Source: Cadophora sp. MPI-SDFR-AT-0126 (taxonomy: Eukaryota > Ascomycota > Leotiomycetes > Helotiales > Ploettnerulaceae). Taken from it: 64,000 nucleotides of DNA. The position numbers and the translations under genes were made by a program. Each line of letters opens with the position of its first letter. The first letter of the stretch is position 1. Shown one piece after another: positions 13,601 through 26,004 of this stretch. The DNA is taken from the NCBI GenBank assembly GCA_020747065.1, contig JAGMVK010000022.1, positions 682,001-746,000 on the forward strand. Direction: 5' to 3'. Under the pieces are notes generated by a model that saw nothing but the letters and a program-made list of their open reading frames with translations, was not told where the DNA came from and did no database searches.

Positions 13601-16084
13601 TAGGGTGTATAGAGTACAACCCTAACATACACCGTCAGACGTTTGGGCCCTTTACCAGACTACCACATCACGTCGGGTAGTACTCGTCCGATATTTGCCA
13701 TGAGCTGACATGCCACTATTGTTTAGACATCTCCCCGTTCTCTAGAAAGGCATCGTTTTGCGAGCACGCTCCCATCATCTCATCTCTCTTACTCACCTAT
13801 CGAGACTTAACATCCAACACCAAGGGACAGACTTGGAAGTGGATCTCCTCCTGTCTTCTCTCGAGCTGAACCAAGCTGCACGTCAAACCTATCTCATCTC
13901 ATCCCTACTCACATTCAACACCAGAAGAAGAAGGTGCCTGCCTCCCCAGCCTCCCCAAAAATCATCTCATGCGAACCACTCACTCCCCTCCAAGCCAATA
14001 CCTAGCCAACTAACCTACCAACTAACCCTAACAAACATCCCCGCTGCACAAACCCCCTCACACAATCTATCTTCGAACCGGCTCCTCGGGATGCACATGT
14101 ATGCATGCATGCACAAATGCCCTAACCACAACCTCTAACTAACTCCAGCAAACACCCCTACAAGCCTACAATAAAAACAGGATTACCAGGCGCCTAACAA
14201 CCAAGTCTTCCATCTTTTTCATCCTTACGCTCCTTAGCTCTCCCTCTGTCCAGGGAAATCCCAACGATCGAACATGGCATTTCCGAGAATCCCACCCATA
14301 AAGCGCGTAAAAATGAAATAACAGCGAAATGGACGCGTTGACGTGTTTGCGGTTTGGTGAGATTTGTGGGATTGGTGGACATGTGAAGCTCGCTAAGCGT
14401 GGCTGGGGAACTTGGCTCGGCTCGGGGATAGCGAGCGGATTTGGGAATGTGGTGCGCCACGCTGCCACCGCCACAAGCTGCTGAACTTCCAGGTACGGAG
14501 CAGTACATAACTCGTACATAAGCTTCATCTCACATGTATTGCATGTTGCGTGTTGTGCCTCGCGATTTATTTCCTCTATTTGCTGGATCAGATTCGTCAT
14601 TTCTCGCAGCTTCCTGTCATATTTTCTTCTCCCGCCTCTCTCTCCAAATCCAGTTTTCCTGTCATCGTTCTCTTTCACACCTCCGTCAAATCAATATTTG
14701 GTTCGGCTTGCTCCATAGATCATCGTCAAGGCCGAGGAAATCAAAGCGCCGGAGCATATCCCTCGCCTTCAGGTTCTCAATTCAATGCATGAATTTCTAA
14801 TCTACACATCCCACGTTCTTTCATCAAGAATAGCCAATCGATTGATCGATCCGCCCCATAATTTTCATCGGGATATAACTTCCAGAAGGCCTCTAGAAAA
14901 ATATATATTGATTGAAAAGGGTCGAAAGGGTGCGCAATCTCAAATCTAATCTATTTTCAATTGCGTCTTACCTGTCTGTCTGGATTGGTGCCTCGTCCGT
15001 GTGTCTTCGTCGGAGAATTGATGTGTTGTCAAATCCAAAATCCAATCTCGCTTATTTATCCCCTCCTATCGTCGACCTCCCTTTTATCTGCAGTGTAGGT
15101 ATATCTGACGTTCTATTACGGAGGTAACTCGTCTTCAATTTCCTCTACGCAGCACGCAATACGAACATTAGAGTGTGCGTCAAGCAGCCGTGCAGCTGAG
15201 AGCTGAAGCTTGCATTTTGTATTTTATAGGTGAGTGGTTGATGATTGGATGATAGAATTGAGTTTATCTGCACGCGCCTGTGTGTGGGCTGGAAGGTGAG
15301 ACATGTTTGTTGGCATTTCGTATTTGATGGGGAGGCGGGAGCGGGAGGGTATCTCTAGGAGGTACAATTGCAGCAGCGGAGGAGGGGCATGTTATTGGAT
15401 GGAAAAGCGAGGACCTCGTCATGACGCGTTGTGTGCTGGTATGGTCGTGTTGGTGTTGACAAGGAGGTGAGGAAGCTTCTGCTGGTCGACTCCAGAGAAG
15501 TTCATCTCGGAAGCGGATATCAATGGTGCCTTACTGTAGCTGATCAGTGATCTGTGATCCTCACATTCGTAGCCTGCAGTTCTTTATTCTCCTCTACTGC
15601 CCTCCTGTCGCACCATCTTCTCTGGTTCGTCATGCATGCACAGCATTTTAACACTCTCCGCTTTGAGGGCTTCACTGCAGGATGAACGCTCGCTTAAGCT
15701 CGAGGTATCCATCTATCATCCGCAATCCTGCGTTTGGATCGCGTTTGATATCTACACGAGACAAGAGACGAAGTGCACCATCGTTTGCTCTACTCGTGTT
15801 GCGCATTCTGTACTTCATTTTTTGTGTTCTGTGTTAGGCTCATGAAAGTCAAAGCCAGGGAGCTAGCCGAGGGAGCTTGTTTACTTGATCATCTCACAAG
15901 TTTCCATAATCCGTACTGGGATGAAGCATGACTACCAAAGGAGAAAGTCGATCGAAATGCACATTGTATTATGAGTGCGTGTACAAGAAGTGTAATTGAA
16001 GAGGATACCAAGTTAAGTCTAACCAAAGAGAACAAAAAGTTCGAACTCATCACCGTCCCAAACATCTCTCGCAGCAATGACGAC
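4641..16084. other. 11.4-kb stretch with no supported gene
   Basis: I read both strands and found no conserved protein motif, no exon series with matching donors, branch sites and acceptors, and no tRNA-like T-arm. Frames present are short and low in complexity. The plus strand is pyrimidine/C-rich over long parts (4.65-6.3, 8.7-12.2 and 12.7-14.1 kb), and ATGCATGC-type runs recur near 9540, 9600 and 14100. It could be extended regulatory DNA, non-coding transcription units or old decayed sequence. Confidence 0.5.
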
Positions 16085-18411
16085 TTACATCCCTCCCAAC
16101 AACGCCCTCCTAAACCTCTCCCTCTCCTCCTCCTCTACCCTCCTCTGCTCCTCCTCCCTCTCCTCCCTCTCCTCCCTCTCCTCCCTCTCCCTCCGCTCCA
16201 CCATCTCCCTCTGTCTCGTCCCGGGATCACTCACCACCCTCTTTAACCTCAAACCCATTCTCATTATTCACCGTCAAATAGCTCACATGATCCTTGAAAT
16301 CGTCATCCTCATCCACCAACCTCCCCTTCCGGTGCACGAAGCGTATTTTCGGCTCCCCGTACCGATCGTCGGGCAAACCAGGGACGATGCGTGGGATCTC
16401 GATGCTCCATTTCTTTTGCCCGGGCATGCGATGGGCGCGGAGGACGGAGTTGCGGTCTTCGCCTAGGTAGAGGGTGTTTCGGGTTGGGGTGGAGGTTACG
16501 TAGGAGGCGATGAAGGGGAGCTGGGTTGAGGAGGGTAATTAGTTTGGAGGTTTTCTGGAGGGTGAGGATGGGGTTTGGGGAAGTGAGGATGATATGATGG
16601 TTGGGATCCCTGAAGACTGGATTTGGATCGAGTGGGATGAAGGATGGATGGGGATCATGAAAGGGAACACTTACGATCCAGAGAGGCGGTGGTCAATTTG
16701 GCGGCCTGGAAGAGAGGTAATGTAAGTATCTGTGGGTTGTACTTTCGAGGGGAGTTCAGGGAAGAGACTGCATGGACAGTGGATCCAGGCAAGTCTTTTT
16801 CAACAATTTAAAGAGGCTGGTAAATGAGAAAACGATTTTAGAGCTTACATACCTTCGGAGTCCCAGGTCAGAGGTACTACAGACTACGGCTTGGTCAGCA
16901 TGTATGCACTCTTTTACGAAGCACAGCAACGAAAGGTGGCCCTGCCGCTCTTGCTACCGCCCCAAACTACTTCGCTTACTACATTTGAAACAAAGCCATA
17001 CGAAGCGAGCAGGAACTTCATAGAGAGATCCTAATTATACATCGGCAATGCCTCATACAATAGCCTCATACAATAAGTAGACTTACCATGGTAACAGGAC
17101 ACAGCCTACCAAGATACTTATGACTGAGCGGATGGACAGCATTGTTCGGGTCGACGAGCTGTTTTCCATCGTTGTCGAGCACACAGACAAAGAGCTCGAA
17201 GAGTCGGTTCATGGCTGTGCCATTTCCGTGTAGCACGGCGTCACGCTTTGTGCACCGTACGTTGCCATGTCGATACCGAGAGCATCGAAATCTTCTTGGT
17301 GGAGAGCGGGGAATGTTGCGCCGGCTGAGGGAAGTCAGTCCGAGGTCTTTTCTGAACTTGATATCAAAGAACCAGTTTGAACTCAGCAATGCCGAATGGA
17401 GTCAAGCTGCAAGTATGGTTATTTTCCCCAGGAATGATAGGCGACGATATAGGATGGCATAAGCTCAAAGAGGAGGAAAACTCACAGTCGAGTAATGTGC
17501 AAAAAGAAAGCCGCGGCCCTTCATCTTGACAATTGACAATGCGTGGATCCGAGGGATGTTTCTCTAAATCCTCGTATCCAGCGGCCGGCATCACAAAGTC
17601 TGCTTGCGACATGCGAGACACCCAACCGGCGCGTTTCCAGAAGCCCTCCCTTAGAAAACAGCCTCCTAGAGCTGTCCACTGCTCTTCTCGCTCAAGCGCG
17701 ACACTGGGGAAGCTCTTCGGAATGGATTCCTGCGTAATTTCGGTAAGTGGTGATCATTCTGCGTGGAAGTGAGAAGCAGGTGATTCTAGATAGACGTACA
17801 AGGTGAACGTTCAATGGTGGCTCATACCACATCCATCCTGGACCGTGCATCTCAAAGTAGCTATCTAACATTTCCATACGATTACGTACGAACTCACTGT
17901 ACGTGGCTACTGTGTCTACGACGTGTGCAGCGTAGATCACGGTGAAGTGATCATTGTAACCGATTTGGCCAGTCTTGTAGCCCTCGACGGCACATTTGAT
18001 ATTCTCAGCTCGCTCCGTGAGAACGGTTTCTCACATCCATACCTCCTTCTCAGCACGACCGATCTTAAACAACCCAACCATTTCCTTCTCACCGATCGCA
18101 ACAGAAGGAAAAAAGATGTTTCCCCCCAGTAAATCTAATTCTTTCTCAGCGACTTTCTCTTTTTGCTGTGTTGGTTCCGCAAAAGTAACTCTAGCCGCTG
18201 ATCGTGTCCGGGGAGTTGACGGTAGAGGAGGAGTTGACGCTGGTGCTGTTGACATGCTTGCATTGGCCTCGCTTGCTGCCAGGTTGGCAAACTTTTGCTT
18301 CTTGGCGGAGGTAGGTGTTCGAGGGGCTCGACGGCTTGGTTTGCGTGGTGGGCTGGGTTTGAGGACTTTGATCGGAGAGCCTGGGCCGCCGTGACTCCGG
18401 GTGCTGCGCAT
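16085..18411 (-). pseudogene. retropepsin-like aspartic protease domain gene, disrupted
   Basis: A minus-strand gene of a fungal family that carries a retropepsin-like DSGAT motif (family recalled from memory). The frame from 18411 runs to a donor at 17799. After a 70-nt intron (17730-17799) it reads 17486-17729, and after a 161-nt intron (17325-17485) it resumes at 17324, where splicing assembles LLDSGATFPALH. The last part, from 16520, carries LYLGEDRNSVLRAHRMPGQ and an acidic segment. Lesions: an in-frame TGA (18031-18033) inside an otherwise continuous helical frame; a frame change between about 17250 and 17209; exons between 16520 and 17086 that do not join in phase; and a frame change near 16229, after which the other frame continues as an RE-rich coil to a stop at 16085. 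A start upstream of 18411 is possible because the frame stays open to about 18496. Assembly error is the alternative to true decay. Confidence 0.65.
16151..16192. repeat. 9-nt CTCCTCCCT tandem repeat
   Basis: About four and a half copies of the nonamer CTCCTCCCT. On the minus strand it reads GGGAGGAGA and, in the open frame, codes for repeated RE/EE dipeptides at the C-terminus of the disrupted retropepsin-like gene. The G-rich strand has repeated GGG runs and could form a quadruplex. Confidence 0.75.
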
Positions 18412-19364
18412 AGGTGACGGCAGCGGACTTTGGAGGGAGAGGGCGTTGAGGTCTAGGGTGAGGGGTGAGTAGGTTTCGGTGCTGATGGTTCCATCTGAGT
18501 CCTCATGGTATTAGGATGTGCTTCTCCTAATGTTCTACAGGGACTAATGGTCACTGTTCTCGTCCATTGTCAGCATTTTGTGTACTTTGAGTCCTTGTTG
18601 ACACCATTTGGGGCAAATTCTCGATGCGGTGATGGGATTGGCTATGACGGCCGTCGATTGTCACTTAACCATGAAATTTCAGAGATCAAGGAGTTAAAAA
18701 TTTCTTATCACGCCTGATGCGAGGTCATGGATTGAAGGCCAGGAAAGTATTGATTTGGCGATATGGCTGGATGGCAATGTCCTCAGCTCGTAGGTTACTT
18801 GTTGGCGATGAAGTCGATTGATTCCACATCCTGGGCAACCTTGCAAAGAGGTGATATTTCTTTGTTGCTACCATCATCACGAGTGTTGGCGATACTTTCA
18901 TCTTCTTTGAACCGCTTTCGGTAAATTGTTTAGTTCCGAAGTTGGTTCCTGAGGCGAGCTGCACGAAAGCAACTTTAAATTGGGTAAACATGCCAAGACC
19001 TTGTCAGCTGATTTCATAGATCACTTCCCTCATTCTATTTGATCTTCCTTTTTCGGCTCTTTTCGTGTCGATGGTTAGTTAACAAAGACCTTTGTTGCTT
19101 TGTTAGAAGCTCGATTCGGCAATGTGGTTTGCGGAACTTGAATGTGTTGAAAGGACGGATGTGGGGAACTAGCCACATTCCCCCTCAGCTCACAGTCTGA
19201 TAGCGGCGAGGAATGCATCTGGCAAGGACCTCCGCACTTTGTCGCTCACAACCATCCCTTTTCTGTGTAGAAACTACATTCGAGCTTCTTTTGTAAGACA
19301 TTACGGTGTCGATATTATCACTTTTATATTGTTGAAGGTGGTTCAAGAAAAGACCGGGAAGCTG
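18412..19364. other. intergenic between divergent genes
   Basis: This separates the minus-strand retropepsin-like pseudogene from the plus-strand large gene. The pseudogene frame continues open to about 18496. On the plus strand the frame leading into the 19365 start is open back to about 19180, so part of an upstream exon for that gene is possible. Nothing else is supported. Confidence 0.4.
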
Positions 19365-22300
19365 ATGGACATTGATACCCACGAGATGGCTTCCTCTGGG
19401 TAGGTTCTATTTATTATGATGAAATGAATTTGAATAGCTTCTAATGAAGGCCAGAAGTTTTGAGAAACCAGCCCCGATTCCTGAGCCACATTCATGGAAA
19501 GGCCACCCGCAGCCTCCCCCAGATGAGCGACTTCTAGCTGCCAGATATTTTCTTGCTGACGAGGATCCGGACCGCTGTTTCGAGTTCGCCTCTCGGATTA
19601 GCGAAATCGAGGAGTATGTCGCATATCTTGAGTCTGAAATCAAAACTGGATCTTTACAATTCGACGCTGAATTACTGAAAGATGTCAAAGTCAAAATCAC
19701 TGTGCATCGGGACTGGCAGCGCCGTAGGGAAGAAGGTATTCCTGACATAGGTTGTGACAAGAAACCATGGCAACTGCCCTTATCAACTAGGACATCTGCT
19801 ACACAGGCACCTGCTCGTCCAAATCCTGTACAAGCCAGTACCAGACTTCCAAGTCAAGTGCGAGAAGACCACCCGCCGTTCTCTGTACACCGGGAAGATG
19901 ACCATACCGCGTTCATTGCCGCTTTGAGAAAAGATGCGAGTGAAGATCCGGACAAAGTTGACACTGCAACAAATTTGCTCTTGACTGAAAGCCGAGCTTA
20001 CACCTGGGCACTCCAGGAGCCATTACTCATCCCATCATGGATGCATCCTACTCAGAGTCTTCCGAAGAAAGGTGTATCACCAAGTGATTCGACATCTTGG
20101 TATCAACAACCAACTGCTGCTTATTTTGCAAGTTTAGAACAACACCGGCCTAAGGGAGAATGGATTCCGGGGTACTTGCTTGCCCGAGAACAGAGGATCA
20201 ACGGTCTTCTCAAAACCGACCTGAATCGCCAAGAGATGAATGAACTAGAAGAACTTCTTCATTTCATCGAGCCGCCTGAACTGCACCGTTTGCACGCCGA
20301 GAATATCGCTCTCGATGAAGATGACGCCCTTGGCCTAGTGAGTGAGGCCGAACAGGCGCACAAGCAGAAAGTCTCCCACACCTTCGCTGCCGAACAGCAA
20401 AAGTGGCTGGGTACTTTCACAGACGTCTATTTCGCTCCCAGACCGACTTCAGGTGTAAACTCAGAAAGCAACCAACCTGGAGTTTTCTTCGTTGACCCTG
20501 GACTTTTGGATTCTGAACGTCAAGCCACCCTCAAGAAGTCCAACGATCTTCTCAAGCAGATTTCAGAGACTGGACGCGGCTTGAGTGATCTGGGAGATGA
20601 GGACTTGTGTGCACTGGAGAACTTCCTGCAGCTTTCACAACCAACATCAATTACAAATCTTGAGCGCCAGAGAGCGGCAATTCTTCGACAGGCAGGGGTG
20701 AAGTCCAAGGAAGATCTAGCGAGTAGTGATGTTCAAGGATATGAAGAGATTCAACGCACAGAGCGTATGAGTCGCGAGACCTGGCTCAAGTCACTCGCAA
20801 CAAATAAGCTCGAGTTCCAATACCTCCGTCCTGGTGAAATGCCAGAAATACCGGAACATCCAGGCTTGACCCAAGTGTTGTATATACCATGGGAAATGGC
20901 ATCAGTACCTACACACAAAAGTCCCATGCTCCTTGAATCCGCTATCCGTTCCTCAGGTAAATTGTACATGCCGCAGTACACCTTGAGATTCGTAAGTCCA
21001 GCCACGTGAAAACCCTTATCACTTGCTAACAAATACCACCTAGTCATCGAATATGCAGGCTTTCTGGGATCAATTTGGAAAGACTAGAAATAGCCCTGTG
21101 GACTTCACAGGTAAAGCAGAAAGACGGGGCGTTCAAAGAGCCGCCATTGAGATTGGATTGAACTTGCTTGCAAGCAACCAGGAACAGCATCGTCCAGCCG
21201 ATCGTTTCAGAGTATTGGACCAGTCGCGTGCCCCCGTGCCGCTCGAGAAAGAGATTCCGATATCTCTACCACTGGAACCATCTAGACGCCAGGAAGAGCG
21301 ATATGAATTTGAGTTTACCAAGAAAATGCTCGCGTACAAGGAATGGAAGGATTTTGACTACGAGGTTTCACGGGAGAAGTTGATCCAAGACCCATCACTC
21401 ATTACTCATCCTGAAGACGAAGGTCTGAGAACTTCATATGGCGAGAAACTTTATCTAGAAGACCCTCATGATGAGTCTAGGTCATGGATTATTTTGGATC
21501 CTCCGGTCAACTACACTGGCCCCTTCGCCATTGCGGATGCTTCTGACGCGATGGAAATTGCCAGCAGGAGACAGGCTGAATTAAGTCGTATTGCTCTCCA
21601 ACTCCAGAATGCGTATATAAAATATCCACGACCACTTCTTGAAAGCTTACTTTCGCACATGGCGCAGGGTTTGAAACCCACAAGAAGCATTCGGCATCGT
21701 CTTTACGATGATGCACCTCTGACTAAGGGAGACCTTGACCTCCTCAAAGAAATTTCAGGAGAGTCTTGGGACGAGATATCACGGCCTTATCCGGATCCGC
21801 ATCTTCTCAAGAAAGACTTCCCAGGCATAGACCTGACACGAATGAAGGAGTTTGAAGCAGACCTTCACAAGCTAGATGGTATACCTTTGTGGAAACAAGT
21901 ACGAGGTGAAATGACCCCACCTTCTCATGAAGACGAGATTGTAGATCTAAACCAAATAAAATATGCTCCACATATCAGCAGTCAGGTGGGTACATCACTT
22001 GATCAACTGAGCCTTGCATTTCGGGGGCTCAGGGGCAATTTACCCTACATTCACCAAGAGATACGACAATTTTTGTCAGCAATGGCAAAACATGGCCGAA
22101 TTCAGTATGTATCACCCCATGGTGAAGAGACAATCATAACATCAAACAGCTACGATAGCGGTCCTGGAAATGAGCGCGTCTCCCGAATTCCTTACAGTGG
22201 TCATCCAGAGAACAAGTTTGTATCTTCCAGTGATGAGGCTCCTAGCCTGCCTTACATTCGCCGTAACGGCTTGGGCCAAGTCGAAGTCCAGTACGATGCT

Positions 22301-24424
22301 CAAGGAACAATAGGGCCACCGATTATCCAACCAAATAAGTACGAATATCTCCAGCGTCTGGCTTTCAGACTTGGTCGAGATATATTGCGCGTTCTTGAAA
22401 CTTTACAGGATCCACCAATCGACGCGGAACACGCTTTTGCTGACCAGACTGTGACTGCCCGACTGGCCGAGGAGCAAATGAAGCACATCACTCCAGAAGA
22501 GAGAGGTCAAGATGAATTCGGATCCACAGTCGATCTGAATAATATCAATCTGGTGAACATCGCCCGGGAGGTCTGTTCTGCTGCTCCGCATCTTGCAGAA
22601 GGACTAGGCATCGAAGTCCCATTTCGAAATCCTTACATCAGTACTCCCCCGGTTGAAGTTCAATTGAACGAGACAGAAGCTGCCGCATTGATTCAGCTGA
22701 AGATTCTAGAGGAGATCCACAACAATTTCGAACCGAAATTTCCCGTCGATGAGACCGTCTGGGACTTTGCAAGTGAACGTTTGGCTACAGAAATGATAAC
22801 CAGAAACGGTCGTACTATTGTTCAGAGGAAGCAACAGACCAAGTTTTTCTCGGTCCGCCGATACCCAATCTGCTGTCAGACGAAGGAGACAAAAGAAGCT
22901 ATCAAGAATTCGGGACCAAAGATCCAAGAAGAGCCAGTCGTACCAGTGCAAACTGAGGAGCAACAGATTCAGAAGTATGAGGACGAGAGGGCCAAGGCAG
23001 CAGAAGAGGCGGCAAAAGGACCTGTCAAGAAGGCAAGACATATTCGAGGCCAGAGACCTTACTATCCATTCGGAGAAACGCCATATCAAGAGGCATACCA
23101 GAGTCATATAATGGAGTACGAGTTGAGAGATGGTATGTGAAATTAACAAATTCTATCTGAACATTGAACTGACACCAGAACAGTGGAGGAGTTCAATCCA
23201 CAGCCCAAGGGCTTGACAGCAAACCTTAAAGCCGGCATAAAAAACACCTTCACAAAGGTCTTCGGAACACGAGAGCCAGACGCTTTCATTGATGAACCTC
23301 CCGAGGAACCGCCAAACCAAAATGATCCTCACCCACTTCCCTTAATTCCAGCAGGATGGAAGCCAGACAACATCTCCGCCGAGGAGAAGCATCTTTGGCT
23401 GATCGAGCTCGCAAAGAAGACTCCGGGATTCCCTGACCCTAACATCAAAGAATACTATCACACACAAGAAGAGATCAGAGTGATGCATGTTCGGGAGGAA
23501 CATCAGCGTAAACAGGACCAAATTGCTGCTAGGGATGCTGAAATTTCTCGGGCCTTCGGAAGACCGAGGGACCGAGTGACATGGCAAGAATGGGCTGAGT
23601 GGGAAAGGATCTCGAACATCAATCCTACCACAGGCCGGTCCCTCATTCCCTCAAATCTGTCTACTGATGGTCTAGGTGCTATCTCCAGAGGTTTCCAGGG
23701 TCTTGGACAAGGCCAGGAGGCTAGTAATCAGGTCGTTTTTGGACAACGAGGTGGCAGACGTGCACCTCCAGCACCAATATATGCTCCGGTATCAACAGGA
23801 AACACACCCACCCCAGGTCAAACGCCTTCCACTGGACTGCCTACCTCAACCGGTAGTAGGCGACCCTCATGGCCTTCAACCATGACTATGAGTGGTGATG
23901 GCGAAGAGCTCACTGCAGAGGAATTGCAGCAGTACTTCGCAGATTTCGAAGATGATGATGGAAGCATCGCCATCGAAAATGATCAAGATTTGGACATGGA
24001 AGACATTGAACAATTCTTGGACGTGCCAAGAGGGTCTTCAGGTGGTTTGGTCATCCCCGCCGATCAAGCTCCTCCCACTATGCCCACTGCTGCTGACATC
24101 CTGGACGCCAGAAATTCAGCCAAGGAAGCCATGGGTATCATTAACAATCAGTACATTGAAGAAGCAGAGATTAAGGCGCAGATGTTGCAAGAAGAAGCTA
24201 CTATTGCTCTCCAGAGCGGGAGTACAAACGCCATAAAGCTTCGAGAGGAGGTTAACAGTGCTTTGAAGGATGTAGAGAGGATGAGAGCTGAGCAGCGGAG
24301 GAATACACAGAGTGAGGGGGGCGAAGTAGGACGTCACGAGGCTACACTCTATCCAAGCGAAGATGACGATGAAGGTGAGGATGAGGATATGGAAGATGAT
24401 GATGATGGTCTTTACGACTATTGA
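19365..24424 (+). CDS. large unidentified protein, about 1,633 aa
   Basis: Four exons are inferred: 19365-19399, 19455-20991, 21044-23132 and 23184-24424. The introns are 55, 52 and 51 nt, with donors GTAGGT, GTAAGT and GTATGT and branch sites CTAAT, CTAAC and CTGAC. All phases agree and give 1,634 codons including stop. Starting at the second in-frame ATG (19386) would remove seven residues; the plain ATG at 19444 would lie inside the first intron. I do not recognise a domain. The protein is hydrophilic, rich in charged residues and predicted helical, without signal peptide or membrane segment. Loosely repeated leucine-containing units recur (near 20221, 20581, 21713 and 21826). The third quarter is P/G/T-rich (around 23750-23880) and the C-terminus is a strongly acidic D/E tail. 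It may be lineage-restricted. The exon structure is more certain than any function, and I assign none. Confidence 0.8.
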
Positions 24425-24988
24425 TTCTTGGACATATGAGATCAATGTTAGGACAACTCGTAATAGCTGGGAGCAGGAATTGTGTTGTTGGGGGATGGAC
24501 TTAGTGTTTGGAGAACTCGTTTATTTCTTTTGTTTAGTCTTTTGAAAGGGACCAGGTGGGACTTTGTATCAGTAACATTGACCTTTTGTAAACTCAAGCT
24601 ATCTGACTTTCTGATCAATTTCTGATCCTGATTATCATGCTTCGAGGCGAATGGGTTAAAAGACTCCAGAGGGCGGTGTAGCGAGGTAGTAATCGCGCAC
24701 GCAGAAAACTGATGTGGACCTTTAATTCGAGGCAAGAATTCAGTCAGCTCTTCTCTTATGTTATTCCGAGCCCTCCTAGGACACAAATTGCTTCACAAAC
24801 CTTAAACCCAAAGAACGTAAACAAACTTCCCCTCCCCCTATTCCAAGCGAGCCCCACATGTCAATTGAGCCAGGCGGGCGAATCCAGCTGTTTGCTCTGT
24901 TTGCATTCATCCATCCAAAGCTCAGGTCACTCCACCCCAACTCCGAACAATCCGCAGAACAAATCAATTCTACCAGCAGCTCATCACA
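24425..24988. other. intergenic, 564 bp
   Basis: Holds the 3' end of the large gene and the promoter of the DUF423-type gene. CT-rich sequence precedes the latter start (24830-24980). No other gene is seen. Confidence 0.5.
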
Positions 24989-25438
24989 ATGCCTCCATTC
25001 TGGACAATCGGGTGCATTTACGGCGCATCTGCCGTAACACTCGGAGCCTTCGGCGCTCATGGGTTGAAAAAGAGAATCGCGGATCCCTCGAAGATCGCAA
25101 ATTGGAGCACGGCTGCTCAATATCAGGTACGGCTGCCCACCCCTCTTCCTCCCCAATTCCTCCTCAATTTCCCCCGTTACTAACATCTTCGCTCCTCCAA
25201 CTAGCTAATCCACTCCGGCATCCTCCTCGTCGCCACAACAGCCGCTCCCAAGAACACCCTCGCAGCATCCCTCTTCGTAGCAGGCATGACGATGTTCAGC
25301 GGCAGTATATACCTCCTTACGCTTGACCCGCAGAGGTTTAAGGCCTTGGGACCGGTTACGCCTTTGGGCGGATTGTGCTTGATTGGCGGGTGGGCGGCGT
25401 TGGCATTTGGGAAGAGGTTGCCGATTCCGAGGGTGTAG
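24989..25438 (+). CDS. DUF423/TMEM256-family small membrane protein
   Basis: Two exons, 24989-25126 and 25205-25438, with a 78-nt intron (GTACGG donor, CTAAC branch site, TAG acceptor), code for 123 residues, close to the usual length of this family. The N-terminal family hallmark GAFGAHGLKKR is present, followed by ANWSTAAQYQLIHSGILL, and the rest forms several hydrophobic helices with the conserved LGPVTPLGGLCLIGGWAAL block. The family is found from bacteria to human TMEM256 and has no established biochemical function; eukaryotic members are usually mitochondrial or other membrane proteins. The start is the only ATG in frame and sits at the family N-terminus. Confidence 0.9.
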
Positions 25439-26004
25439 AGGATGGGAAGGCAGATGTATGATATGGATATAAGGGTTGGGTGTTTGTATATGGCGTTTTG
25501 GACTGAATCTCTGCCGGAAGAGTGATCGCTACTCTTTGCATATGGTTTATTGGATGAATATGTACCCATCAAGTGGATTTCTTTGTGCCTTAGTCTTTGA
25601 GGTTCTTGCATGAGAGCACGCGGCCGTGTGGAAACCGTACGCAGACTACTGTTTTTCAAACTAATCCAGCTGGAGGTCTCAGGCTCGCTGGCTGGATATG
25701 CAGTCTTCCTTCGCTTGCCGACGAGCACAGCTTTTGCAAGGACGTGATTGCACGCTTAACAAATTGTCGGTTCAATCACCAAGTCACAGGAGGTCGCAGC
25801 ACAAGATATCAATGTCCCAGCGTAATCGTGCCAACACACTTTGAAGGTGTCAGTCCTGCGACCACCTCTATGTCCTGTGTCCGCCGCCCTACTCGGTATT
25901 GCTACTGCCCTCAACTTATACACAATCGATTCCCAATCTTCCGGCACCACCCCAGCTCTACATCATCGTTTCAGCTCCAGGCTCACAAGCAGGCTCGAAG
26001 ATAT
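25439..26004. other. intergenic, 566 bp
   Basis: Lies between the convergent ends of the DUF423-type gene and the first small secreted protein. No gene is supported. Confidence 0.5.

Noticed and set aside
16085..18411. Reading the DSGAT gene as a retrotransposon polyprotein
   Set aside because: It is interrupted by spliceosomal introns and has no reverse transcriptase, integrase or LTRs nearby; it fits a host gene family with a retropepsin-like domain.
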